From positions 62,001 through 126,000 of the forward strand of contig JAJIRX010000751.1 in assembly GCA_023853785.1 (NCBI GenBank): a DNA stretch of 64,000 nucleotides, read 5' to 3'. Under the pieces are notes generated by a model, which did not search any database, was not told the DNA's origin, and saw only the letters and a program-made list of their open reading frames with translations. Position numbers and translations under genes: made by a program. Every line of letters begins with the position of its first letter. Positions within the stretch are counted from its first letter, which is position 1. Shown here piece after piece: positions 37,445 through 48,872 of this stretch. Source of the DNA: Psilocybe azurescens (lineage: Eukaryota > Basidiomycota > Agaricomycetes > Agaricales > Agrocybaceae).

Positions 37445-38360
37445 ACATTCATTCGAATTTCGAATTTCGAACCACCAGTTGCTCAGGTTCAAAACCATCA
37501 TTCCAACCAAGACATACATCCCAAACCTCATGTATTATGTGTCCACGATACATAAAGCCGTTCACGAAAATGGTTAGCCACTTCACGGTGACAGCTGCCA
37601 AATCGGCCGGAGGCCAAGTAATGTTTTTTGACCAGTGGTTGAAGATATTTTGATGCGTCTTGGATGTAATCAAGATATACAGCTATTATTCTAACCATGG
37701 ACAAGAATTTGCAGCTAATATCGGTACAGTTTAGGTACACCCTGTGATCCCTGGACATGAGGTTGCCTCAACTGAGAAGCGAGGATCCCCGAAAGCTACA
37801 ATAGTTATTCCTACATGAACATCGTGACTATACCTTTGATACACTCGGGGAGAATATGTTCAAGGCGGTGGCGGCGGTTATGGAAGCTCGCGATGCCCAG
37901 CCTTACGTGCCCAACCTGAACTCAAAGAAACAATTATCCCACTGTTGTGTTCCAGAGCAAGTTGCTCAATCCTTTGATCAATCCGCCAATCTTTGACTAT
38001 CTTTTGATATGAGACACTGAATTTAATAACATTTATAGTGCTCGTAGTTTTGAAGCCACTGAACATTGCTCTTGAGGGATGATTCGAATTATGAAAAGAA
38101 AACGATTGGCAGATTTATGTTTTTTCCCCTGCCAAATTTGATTGCCACATTCGGCCTTGCAAAAAATTTGCGTTGCGAACAGCCGATTGAGAAGAGGAAT
38201 AAGAAATCCCTCAAATTTTGGCTGAGCTGGGCCGCGCGTCACGGTGAAGGGGTGACTTAGTGAACCGTTCCATCCGTGCACAGCCGCTGATGAGATGCTC
38301 TACGCCATCTAATCTAATCCACATTGAGGCAGCGCTGTCCAGATGGGGAAAAGCTCCTTA
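37445..38360. repeat. W block, copy 1
   Basis: Matches 51,300-52,380. Shared words are gttgctcaggttcaa/gttgctcatgctcaa, gaggatcc(c)cgaaagctacaatagtt and tttttcccctgccaaa. The right end (38,270-38,345) is a fragment of the 221-bp LTR-like repeat (gtgcacagccgctgatgaga). Pieces also occur near 55,720-55,910 in opposite orientation. No gene supported. Confidence 0.6.
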
Positions 38361-38689
38361 ATACTGCAGCAATAAATAGAAGCCTGCGGCATATGTATGA
38401 AGTTGACATGTCGTCGGTCGGCAATGTTCCATGAGACATTAGCACCGATTAAATGCGAAGTTGCCGAGGGAGGTTATGTGAAATACAGATCTACTGAATG
38501 TAGATCTTCCTGTGACACAATAGAGATGCCGAACATTGGCATGCCACAATATGCCAAATCATGACTAACGCCCAGTTTGTTGCCGTCCATCTTACCAGAG
38601 TAAACACCACATAACTCCAAAATCAGTGTTTTTTTATTCAGCCTCGAACTGACGGAACAAAGAGCTGAGTACATAATACCACTACAGAT

Positions 38690-39080
38690 TTAGAACACCG
38701 CAACGCTCTCCCAGTTGACGCTGCGAATCGGATATATATCGTTAGTTCTCCCGTGTCGGTAAAAGGTTCATTGAGATGGCTTACCCAGCAGGTGCGGTCG
38801 CACATCCAGAGCCTCCACCGAGAACCAAGCTGGCGCCGTTCGTGCACGAGTCGTGGCCTCCGCCAGAGATGAAGAACTGGATTTGACTGGGGACACCCGA
38901 GTACCTGATAGACTTGGTAGAGCCACCTCCCAAGCTGAAACATTCGTTGGACGGAATGTTGAAGCTCTCGCCCTGGGTGCCAGTGCAATCAGCGCCAGCG
39001 AAGCCGGTGATGGTAGCTGACATTGCTACAGAGGCGGAAGCGAGGAGAGCGCTGGCGATGACGAAAACGTTGAATTGCAT
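38690..39080 (-). CDS. Small secreted protein, SSP family (SSP-g)
   Basis: Exon 1 39,080-38,785 and exon 2 38,720-38,690 with a 64-bp GT-AG intron encode 108 residues. Signal peptide MQFNVFVIASALLASASVA, then GFAGADCTGTQGESFNIPSN, ECFSLGGG, KSIRYSGVPSQIQFF, DSCTNGASLVLGGGSGCATA and VNWESVAVF. The 5' leader holds the conserved gatcag|gttagc motif (39,161 region), and a TATA-like tatttatac lies at 39,213-39,221. The protein differs from SSP-h by one residue in exon 1 (E for Q) although the DNA differs at many silent positions. A reversed AATAAA is at 38,633-38,638. It mirrors SSP-d of the left arm. Confidence 0.9.
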
Positions 39081-39424
39081 TGTGTTGAGATAGTGTAACT
39101 TCTAAATAAATAGGTGAGTTGGGAGGAAAGGATGATGAGCAGGAAAAGAAGGATGCTAACCTGATCGAATGTAGGATGAGGAGCTGGATGAAAAGAATTC
39201 AGAGGGTACAGGTATTTATACGTTTTCTATCAGACCTGGTCTTAGAGTCTACTATCCCAAACCGCCGCTTTGCCACTGCGCACGGCACGATACCGTGGTG
39301 TAACCACTCATTGAAACTCAGCGCTGTTCAGGGTCATTGTCTGGCAGTTCTTCCATTTGCCGTGGGGCCCGCCCTTGTTTTGGGCATAGTATAAGCGCTG
39401 TGACTGCCCCCACGATGTTAGTCA

Positions 39425-41650
39425 TCTCGACCCTTTGTAAGTTATTAACGATGAAATTTATACAGTTATAATGCTCTGTTTGAGATGTATCTACCGATAT
39501 TGGCCCCCCAATCTGGGTGAATACAGGATGTATGTCGAGCTGGTATCAAGGTAGTCATCAGGAATCTCCATAGATTCAGGTGTTCTATTTATAACCGTTC
39601 CAGCCGTTTATGATGGACTGTTCTATATTTACAGCGGTTCGAGCACTCGTCTCTGGATCACACTGCATGTCAATCGAGCAAGGTGGAAGGAAAGAACGTC
39701 ATGACTAGCACATGTGTGAGAGAGATGAATACCTGCCTTCCAGAATACAATTTTGTTTCTACTGATATCACGATGTCAAGGAGATTTTCATTCTACACAG
39801 CAGTACTCAGTCTATTAGTCAAGAGTGCATGTCAGTCGAAGCTTCTAAGCTGAATAAGACTCACAAACTGAGAAGCACACCGAATTGTTTCTCTATGCGG
39901 AGGAATTCGATTTACGCTCAATCCCCACCGATTATTGTCATGGATAATTATACACTAGATTAGTACCACTTGTCGGGTTCAACGGCAAAGCCCCTATTTG
40001 CTATTCTGATGGTGATGAAGCAGTAAGTATGCTTTTAGGTCTCGGGGTCATATCAGCGAAAAAGTCCATTTGTGGTGATATAAATCTGTATATTGTAGTC
40101 TACCAGTAATGCATTGATGAGGAAACGGCGCTGAAATCTGTGAGTCATAGTCAGTAATTTCTATTACGAGAGTTAAATGTCAGTAAAGGTTTTTCAAGGT
40201 ATAGACGGCAACCTAATGTGAACTTTACAGTGTCATTTGAATTTTGGGACCCGTCATGGGTCACTCACTACTGCGGTAGTTGATCAAAGAAGCAACGATG
40301 TTATTATACATAGTGCCCACGGGACACAGGAAAATTCCTCGAAAATTCAGGTTAACGAGCGAGGTGCCCACAACAAAGAACGAAGGTCGCCAACATCAGG
40401 AACACTCTCATGTATAAATTAGATATAGAAAGGCCCTAACCGCCCGAAATTATCTACCTTCGGATTACCGGGTGCGACATCGCCTCAACACAGTATATAA
40501 CTCATTCTGATTATGAGTTTGTATGAGAACCGATCCATGCATATACTCACTACTTTTCTGAGATTTGCAGCCTGTGTTCATTGGATTGCATAAGATGTGA
40601 TCGATGCACCGCCTGTTTGATCGTCCAGTTCGTCACTGTACGCCTTACATCAATCCGTGTCACAATTCACCTCTGCCGATTCCTCTCATGATGTGGGCAG
40701 TTTAGGATTGACAATGTAATCTCTCTAGATCATTCCTACGAATATTCGCACATTCGTTGCTTTAACGTCTGTAAATTAGTTTATTAACTGGACGTGTTAG
40801 TCTTTTGCCTGCATCTGACATCGCTGACTCTAAATTATGACCTCCGTTGCGAGATTGTCAGAATTTGGCGATGTCAAAAGGTTCTAGATTTCGGAATGTA
40901 AATCATCGGAAGAGAGGAATGGAATAATGTTTACAATGTCTTGCTACTCTGAAAAACGGTCCGGGGGGAAGGGTAGAGCTTTAGCACCAAGAGTCTGCAT
41001 AGGAGGCGTTCCATTGTATATATTGTGATGCATCATAGGTAGCATCTTCAATGACGACGACTTTGTGTAGATGCGTTACTCATGGCATCAAGGAGAACAC
41101 ACGAATAATGATGCCCGCACCTGCACACATGGTACCCGAATTTAACACTGCTCGCTGTCTTTGTGGCTCCGTTTAGATCGGCTCGGCAAGATTTGATTTA
41201 GTGCACTATGTATATGTACGATTCTCACTTCGACAGAATTCCGTTCGGCCGGCTCTCTGGACAAGGACCAGATGACCATAGCATTCTAATGATACAAAGA
41301 GCAGCAGGGTCCAAGTGTTCTATTTCCGCATGGTGTGACGCTGCAGTTCTTGAAGTACACCAGACTTTTCCAGAATCAGTCTTCTACATTCAGGCCCTGG
41401 GATTCCTTTTCCCCGCTCAGAAGGATTCAGAACAAGGAAGGGGGGGAATGGAATGATGTTGGAGGTCTTTTTGTGAGAAAAGGTCTGGGTGGGAGAGTAG
41501 AACCACGGTGAGGCGATTCTTCAGTACCATCTGTGTACCCGCCACTGTTTGTGATGAAAGAGCCTTGGCGGTATCTTTGTTAAATTTCGATATTGTGCGC
41601 TGATGCATCCCGATTTTTTCGTGGACATGGAGCAAACACTGGAGTGTCGC
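39425..41650. repeat. X block, copy 1 of the direct repeat
   Basis: Shared with 53,440-55,600 and 58,460-60,530 and inverted at 22,300-24,380. Typical words are tttcattctacacagcagtact, cgattattgtcatg, gaatttggcgatgtcaaaag, tagcatcttcaatgacg. Short open frames differ between copies by frameshifts and stops, so no gene is supported. Confidence 0.65.
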
Positions 41651-41662
41651 TAGGTCTTCCGG

Positions 41663-41890
41663 TGGAGCAAGTATATCCGCCCTACCTTAGCAGCTCATGT
41701 CTGGCAAGGCTCGAAATTTTTGGCGAGCAGCCATGCAATATAGCGTTGCGGGCAAGGTGCGTTGTTCTTTCAACCACGAAAGCGCGAGTACACACATTGT
41801 GCACAGCCGCGGATGAGATGCTCTACATACACTATCTAATCCAATCCACCCTCGGGCAGCTCGTCCCAGATGGGCCAGAGCTCACTACTG
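41663..41890. mobile_element. 221-bp-type LTR-like repeat, copy in Z
   Basis: Begins TGGAGCAAG after ttccgg and follows the element at 17,503-17,723 through gcgttgcgggcaaggtgcgt, gtgcacagccgcggatgaga and ctatctaatccaatcc to cccagatgg. The right end is less clear (cactactgta|ccagccg); ccgg/ccag on either side may be the target duplication. The same insertion is present, with an internal deletion, at 60,535-60,625. Confidence 0.55.
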
Positions 41891-42186
41891 TACCAGCCGA
41901 GTCTATTTTCTCCGTATATTGCATAGTTCAACGAATACAAGTTCAATGTAAGCGGGAGATTTTCTTGTTGAGCTTGACTCGAAACGTAAAAGATGCCAAC
42001 AGAGGCAGATGACATCAATAAGCATTGTGGCAAGATAGGAAACGTCTGGTCGCCTACCAGGGTGGATATATGACATATTATCCCTCGAGGGAGACATATC
42101 CAGCAACTACCGCTCAAAGAAAAGACAATCATGCTGTGAAATCATAATACATTCACCACGATGCCCATGAGCAACCCAATTTCTGC

Positions 42187-42730
42187 TCAACTCTCAGGTG
42201 TAGAGACAGTTAGACCAACATTATTATCCGGTAAAGGCGTTGAAAGTGACCGAGTCACGATGAACTTGGTAAGGAACAGAAGGAACCAATTTACCCCCAA
42301 ACCCGACAAAGCTGTATCAATGCTGGATATGAACCATCTAGGCGCGCTTTCAGGATTCTGAAAATAAACCTCGTGCATTTCTTGCATAACATCGAGCGTT
42401 GGCACTCTTCGTCTGCAATCGCCGCTCTTGAAAGGAGCCTGAGGAGATAAATTACCCGCAGCTCGTCTACAATTTCCCCTTTCGTTTCTGAGTAGAACGA
42501 AAGCTCACAGCTCGTCCACGGTAGGTCGCTAAGCGACGCATATCTGGACATCTGCATGAAACGGCGATCGGTGGCATTTGGTCACGGGCGGCGATGCTTA
42601 CCCTAAGAAGTGACAGCGACCGATATTCGTTCCGGCGCGTCTTCCTCAAAGTATCGTTAACGCTTACCTTCGCTTTCGGTGTATTATTGAACTGCTTCGA
42701 ACTTATGGATGCTGTAAGCTCATGCACATG
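42187..42730 (-). pseudogene. Relic of an intron-containing gene in Z
   Basis: Minus-strand peptide runs linked by plausible introns: KAKVSVNDTLRKTRRNEY...LLR, then gtaagc...tgcag, then MSRYASLSDLPWTSCELSFY...VDELR, then gtaatt...tgcag, then RVPTLDVMQEMHEVYFQNPE...SGLGVNWFLLFLTKF and a stop at 42,187. The second Z copy (60,880-61,400, minus) keeps VSVNDTLRETRRNEH, GEILDE and KFVFRNRKAR but has stops and a lost GT donor. Unknown family. The first copy may still be readable, but no start or upstream exon is established. Confidence 0.35.
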
Positions 42731-43547
42731 TACTGTCCAATTTATATCAAACTATGCCGACACCGACTTCCCATTGAACTAGCAGAGCAGCGGTATTAAT
42801 CTAGTGGACATAGAGGAGTTGAGTTTATATCTCAGTTCATTAGTGCCGTTGAACTTTTAAATTATTAGAAAAAATTGATGGACAGGCCCTGTTGGTTACT
42901 CGAGTACGTATTGCAGTGCAAAATGAAGATTCACTTCACATCACGGTGTGACAATGATGTGACTGCATGCCACTTTCTTTTCACCCATTAATATTTAGCT
43001 TATTATCTGAATCGCCTCACAGTACTTTCATGATGTCGAATCATTGTCGAGCCTCCTTGTACACTACACGTCTAGCCGTCAATATGACATTCAAGGGGTC
43101 AAAATAATGTTTAGGCAGCGATCAGTTAACGGCGTAAAACTCCCCAATTTGCTATAAATCATACAGAAATCATGGAGAAAATGTTTAACATTATAAATTT
43201 GATGCATAATTTTGCTCGAGAAATGAATGGATGTAAAGTTATCCAAAGTAATACATTAATGTACTCAAAATCTAACTTCCAAGGTACTGAAGAAAGGACG
43301 AAACTACTTCAAAGTCAATGATGTGGATTTCGTGAATATGTCCACCGAAAATAGTCCCTAGCGTGCTTACTTCCAGGCCACTGTCGTGATGGCGTGAGCG
43401 GTTTTTTTAACTATAACTTATGCTGGTGTGTCATCCTAGTCTTCGTTAATTTTGATAATAATTTGCTAGTAGTGCCGTCCCAAACACATGAACGTTGAAC
43501 ACCTATAAGATGGACCGGCTTAACCTCGGATGGCAGTGGATGACAGA

Positions 43548-43778
43548 TTAATTCGATAATGGCGATGATTCCAAGGCGAGCTTGAGACTCTCGCGTAGGT
43601 CCTTCCACCCATTGATAAAGTCACGACAATCTTCAGCCAAGACTCTCTGAGCCACACTGATACCTATCACCAGGACGTGGCCGGACTTGCTCTTTCGCTT
43701 GTACTCTACTTTGCGGAGCCACTCAGGGCGAATTTCCGCAAGGAATTTGGCGGTAGTGCTGAAACCCTGGCCTCTTCC
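43548..43778 (-). pseudogene. Orphan terminal exon, unrecognised
   Basis: An uninterrupted 76-codon frame with no ATG. It is preceded by a good acceptor (aacttag before GGAAGAGGC) and ends in TAA at 43,548. It reads GFSTTAKFLAEIRPEWLRKV, KSGHVLVIGISVAQRVLAED and CRDFINGWKDLRESLKLALE. The amphipathic, well-mixed composition looks like genuine protein rather than chance. No upstream exon is found in the next several hundred bases, so it is probably the last exon of a gene whose remainder was lost in the rearrangements. I do not recognise the family. Confidence 0.45.
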
Positions 43779-43989
43779 CTAAGTTTAAGAGAACGCTAGT
43801 ATGTGCGGACAGGAGTCCATCGTTTACACTGGCTCTTCCATGGCCTGCCCAAATAAATGTTCCGCTTACATTATCAACCCGTGCGCTGATCCGACCAGCA
43901 TTCCCATCTCATCGTACCGTCCTCCAATGGAATGCGCAATCTGCATTTGTCCCCGTCATATTTCTTCCTCTATCACTGGATAATCGACA

Positions 43990-45560
43990 ATCGTCGCAAT
44001 GATGAAAACAAACCCGCACCCACACCCGCACCTTCTGTTCTGGCACGTAACTAGTGACGTGTCATTCACTTACTTTGTCGCCATCGTAGTCTCCTCCCCT
44101 CATTCACACTCCTATGGGTCTGCTGTGCTACGCCATGATCATGTCCTCTTCTTCCCTATACGATTCGATGCAACTTGACGTGACAGTTCGATACGATAAG
44201 GAAGTGCATAGTGTTGGTGGGACTGGGTTTTCATATTTTTACGCCCCGTTTACTTTCTCCCCGTCGTCGCATAGCATAGGATCGTGTGCACCTACTCCAT
44301 TGCATTAATTATCGATCTTTGCATTAATCCTTTGAACTGCTCTTCAAACTCAAAGGCATTCGTTATGGAATGCAGAATGAAGAATACAGAGCCACGCTGC
44401 GCTATCTAGTCAAATCGACGAAGATTCAGATCCTACTATATCCTGATTGCGGATAATATTCTGCCTGTCTGTTTTCTTGCTTCATGGTGATCTCTCCCTC
44501 TTCCAGATGGTGTGACTTGGATTTGATTCGATATTCCATGATACCATTCACATCTATCCGTGGATCTTTCATTTGCTTTTTAAATTACGTTTCAGGACAA
44601 TTAAAAAACGTACGTATCTCTCAGCGTTCGTCTATCTAGCGTTCGTCACTTACACTGAGTACAACTGATGTGTACTTTTATGGATACCCGATGCTGAATA
44701 AAGGATACTCGTTATTGGATACCTGCTAGACCGAGGACGCTAACTGATCACCAGACGACCACATGATCCCAATTTACTCTGCACCGGTCAAGTCGATTCG
44801 ATAGACGCTTTACTTCCCATATCCCAGGTTTTTGATCTCCTGGAATGCACGTCCACATTTACGTTTATACAGAATGCTGGCTGTACATTTTTGCGTTCAC
44901 TCCTCCTGACCGAGACCCTACACCCCACTCTCGCTGGGGGAGCAGTCTAGATTTCCCAACGTTCCTACGAATTTGCTACGCTATATGCACTGTGATTATG
45001 ATGCTCCTGGGTCTGTTCTTCTTTCCTCTTCACGGTGCGATGCGATTTGATGTGATACTCGGCGATACGACATGATGTCACAGGATAGGTACGAAGGGAC
45101 ATACTTGGTTTGGCATCCGATAAGCTGAGTCGAAGTATCTCATCTACTGCATGATTTGGGCGACTCCTTCACATCTATCTAGTGATAATCTCTATCTGCT
45201 TCAATTTTGTTTGTTTCTTGGAAGAGTGCTTTGTTTTGGTTCCTGCAAACTGTTTCCTCACGCTGCACAATGTACTGGTTGGATTGATATTCTAAATGTT
45301 TCCCTTTATTTTTCCAAAAAGGAAATAGTGTTCTTTCAGCGCACCTATACTGAGCAGTACGGTACTCTGCACCACTCTGTATATCGTTGCTGGGTAATGA
45401 TACCGGATAAGGAATACAGAATTCGGAATTCGGGCATGGGCTGTTCGAAGAGCTCACGTTGTGGTCTACACGATTCCTATTCTCAGTCACTGATTTTATT
45501 CGGTGTCATCTTGTCTCAACCTCCAGTTGAGAACTGAATATCAATATAAACCCTTTCTTT
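43990..45560. repeat. Y block, direct copy
   Basis: Matches the inverted stretch 20,330-21,940. No gene seen; the 128-codon frame at 45,151-45,537 is not preserved in the other copy. Confidence 0.6.
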
Positions 45561-46123
45561 TCATTATCATCGCGTTATGGGTTGTTCAGCCAACTGTGCC
45601 GTCTCGTCTCATCGATGTGATGCGAGGAACTTAATGGAAGGAATGCCCAGCCACAGCAGCCCTGAACCTTGGACATAACAGCTCTCATTATATCGCCCAC
45701 TTGACCTGGCCGGCAATCTTCCTTCATCGAAGCCAAGCACAGTGCATGTGCAGACATTGGGTGGCATTTTATTTTCATGACAGATGTTGGATATTTGTGG
45801 TCCTGCAATTCGGCTTCTGCCAACAAAATGTGCTCTTGGCGGCAATAGATATTGGATGGCTGTATCATTTTTATTTCGAAAGAACGCCAACAAGGTATAG
45901 ACAGATGAAGCTAAAGACACCATGACACATGTCATTACACACAATTGAATGCCGTCATTTGCGCATTAACCGGCGAGATTGAGTACAATATAATATGATT
46001 CTTATCAAATTTGACGCAGAATGCAATGGAATGACAAGTATCCTCGTACTTAAAGCAATATCGTCGAGACTCACAGCTTCTCTATCGCCCTGTATCCCTA
46101 TATACTCATCCTATACGCTCACC

Positions 46124-46866
46124 ATGCCTACTTTTTTCTCCGTAATCCCATTGCTCTTCCTATACATGGAAATATTTTCTGCTGCCGCGGAACTCACCCC
46201 TGCTATCATGTCGGGTGCCGAACAACGATCAGCGATAATTCGCGGTCTCTTCGACCTGGCCAAACGACAAGGGTATTACTATTGCCCGGCTCCTCGCTAT
46301 ACCTGTGAATCCTATTACTGCTGCCGCAACACAGACTGGCAATGCTGCAGTAGTGAGCCCTTACCCACCTTTTAGTGCGTGCACTGTCTCATCAGAGCTC
46401 ATAGATGGAGGATGTTGCTACCCGAATACCTACTGTGCTCTCGCTTCGAATAGAAAAATTGGATGCTGCCCAGTTGGTGAACTTTGTTATGGGTCTGTGG
46501 GAGATCCCATATCGTCGACATTTACAGTTACTATACGTAGGGGTTTCATTCATTAAATGTGGTTTGGGTGTAGCTCAACACTGTTCGCATCCACAGACAC
46601 TACATCGACTCGGACAACTGCTCATACATTAACGACAAGTTCTCTAACCACAATTGAGATCTCGGTTCCGACTACACCTCCATTATCCACGATATCTGCG
46701 ATCACAATTCCATCTTCGACATCGAAGACATCTTCAACTACACCGGGGCAGCCCGTGCTCACTCCCTGGTCTTGCAAATAATTTCAGCGGAGCGACTCAA
46801 AATGCAGGGTCTTTCGTCGCGATCCTGGCGTGCTCCTTCATGTTCTTTATCACGGTGATCTTCTAG
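46124..46866 (+). pseudogene. Cysteine-rich GPI-protein gene, copy 2, frameshifted
   Basis: Same three-exon structure as copy 1: 46,124-46,352, 46,396-46,536 and from 46,597, with introns of 43 and 60 bp. Signal peptide MPTFFSVIPLLFLYMEIF, Kex2-type LAKRQG, CC pairs (YYCC, QCCSS, GGCC, IGCC) and a Ser/Thr-rich stalk are intact. Near 46,766 an extra base (ACTCCCTGG against ACTCCCGG in copy 1) shifts the frame and gives a stop at 46,779-46,781. The hydrophobic GPI signal (LANNFSGATQNAGSFVAILA...) is present up to 46,866 but out of frame. If translated, the product would be secreted without an anchor. It may be a pseudogene, a natural soluble form or a sequencing error. Confidence 0.7.
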
Positions 46867-47485
46867 GTGTTAAGTATTTCATTTACGTGTTACATTTTTT
46901 CATAACTTTTCCTCCTCTAAACCTTGCCCTATCTGTTTTAATGCGTTTCGATAACCACTGAACTATCTTAGCGTAGTGCCTTCGGAGCCTGGGTTGTCCT
47001 GTTGAAGAGAGGACAGCGATATGATTGCTTTGATGTTTATGTAGCGAATACAGCACTCATCTCTCCACGACAGGCACCAATGTCTCTTCCAATCTTACCT
47101 GACTCATTTTTTAATCCCTTTGTACTAATAATTGCTCTTGTCCCAATTGACTCAAGTATGTTTTCTACTCTCAGTATACTTGCCACTTCCGGTATAATCT
47201 TTTGAATGGATTCGGTAGCATTCTAGTCGGCTCATGCTAGTTACTTTTACAGCGCATGAAGACTATTGTATTCTCTCGTATCCCCACGCTTGCCTGAAGC
47301 TGTCATGAATTATCTATCTACACAATACGAACGGAGGTCCAGATAAAAGAACAATATGCTTCTACTCGAACGCCGTCTATAGGCTTGTTCGACTTTATAC
47401 CTTTTTCCACCATTGTATTTAGTTAAGTATGGGTTTCCTCACCCACGCGGACACATCCACATTCATTCTCAAACTTCCCAACGCT

Positions 47486-47790
47486 TAAGTCGTGTCTGAC
47501 TCTGACGACAAAAGTGACTCCATCGTCGAACACCTCATCCAGAAAGCATTTGCAGAAGCAGACCCAGCACCATCTTCGGTGCAAAGAACTCATACCGCCC
47601 ATCTGCTCTTGCTATGTTAGTCACTCTCACAGTTGATATTGATGGCCAGTTGACCCATGCAGTGCACTTCAAAGACTATTTTAATCCGGAGGTTAAGGTC
47701 ACGGCCCGAAAAACCAATTCCTCTTCCACTCCCTCCTCTCTGAATTATCGCTCAAGCGTCGCCTTACTCAAACTGTTAAAAATGTAAGCA
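47486..47790 (+). pseudogene. SDDESD-type relic, copy S3 (longest uninterrupted match)
   Basis: Reads VSDSDDKSDSIVEHLIQKAF then AEADPAPSSVQRTHTAHLL with a stop. In another frame the conserved tail AVHFKDYFNPEVKVTARKTN continues as SSSTPSSLNYRSSVALLKLL and ends at about 47,788. It supplies the empty site for the 221-bp insert in S2. No start codon is preserved. Unknown function. Confidence 0.5.
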
Positions 47791-47799
47791 ACCATTGAA

Positions 47800-48164
47800 G
47801 ATGGTTTGAACTCTCATGATTACCAAATTTGGGAACAAATTAGGTCAGAGAGGACGCAGAGGTGTTGGTGATAGGTAGCTGCATACGGCTTCTGGTTGCT
47901 AGGTCAATACTCACGACAGAAATGGCTGGATATTGCTACAGATCGTCAGAGGAAGGGATAGCTAGGAAACTGAAAGACAAGAAAGTAGCAGGTACAGTGA
48001 AATCTAGATCCATATGCGATTGAAGTTTTGGAGGTGAGTGAAGGCCTGTCGTCACAGGGCTCACTGAGAGTCACGCAGAAATTTACAAAACCACAATATA
48101 TCGATTGAACGACTGACTGGATTACATATGTGTACAATGCGTAAAAAAGAGAATAGCAGGATGC
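47800..48164. other. No recognisable gene
   Basis: Short unmatched stretch between the S3 relic and the SKT5 leader remnant. Nothing supported. Confidence 0.3.
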
Positions 48165-48245
48165 GCTGTCAAAGGGAAAGGAGTAACAGTTAGTGGGCGT
48201 GTGACGATGAGATGAATTCTGATTTATACGTGTTCTTCCGCAGTA
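48165..48245 (-). repeat. SKT5 leader remnant without exon 1
   Basis: The words ttagtgggcg...gatgagatgaattctgatttatacgtg match the SKT5 leader (34,860-34,915) and the leader copies at 16,680 and 63,575. The match stops 20-30 bp before where the ATG would be, so exon 1 has been deleted here. Its upstream continuation lies beyond the 625-bp insertion, from 48,871. Confidence 0.65.
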
Positions 48246-48870
48246 GGGACGATCAAAGTTGAGCTGCAACTTTTGCTGCTCGAGCGGCGCAGGCTGCAGC
48301 TGCAGCTTGTGACTTTATGTAAGCACGCACGTGGAACCCGCTTGCGAGTAGTGATAGCGATAAGGACAATCTCGATTTTCTACTAGGGTTGCGTATAAAA
48401 GTCTAGGGTTTTATACCGTATGTAATTTATGACTTTTATGCAACAGTTGGTGTAGTATATGTATATAATGTAAATAAGAGTGGCACGATTGACTGGTCCT
48501 GGGAAGACTGATCACTGAGGGAAAGAGGTCTTGAGGTCGAATTCATTAATATTGCTAGTTCTTTTATTTTTGATACTTTTCTTGTCCAATTTTGGCTCAA
48601 AACAATTCTGGCTCGTCAAAACATTATAGATTCTTGTGCTGAATGGCCTAGGTATTGATAAGTAGACATGAATTGATATATTTTATGTATATACACCACT
48701 GGAACATTCAAATAAAAACTGGAGAGCTGGACCGCGTCGGGTGCCAGTTTTGTAGTCGAAAATCTTCCTATTTAAACATGAGTGTGGAGGTTATTGAGGA
48801 AATTAACAACGTTGCACGATTCTTTCACGTGGTGTGACGATTTAAGTTGCAGCTCAACTTTGATCGTCCC
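48246..48870. mobile_element. 625-bp element with 27-bp perfect inverted repeats (Tc1/mariner-type MITE)
   Basis: The ends are a 27-bp perfect inverted repeat beginning GGGACGATCAAAGTTGAGCT, with TA on both sides (48,244-48,245 and 48,871-48,872). The same promoter sequence without the insert is seen at 34,910 and 63,625. The interior has no transposase; the longest frame is 60 codons. It includes a second nested hairpin (ataaaagtc ... gacttttat, 48,395-48,442). TA duplication suggests a non-autonomous Tc1/mariner relative. Confidence 0.85.
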
Positions 48871-48872
48871 TA

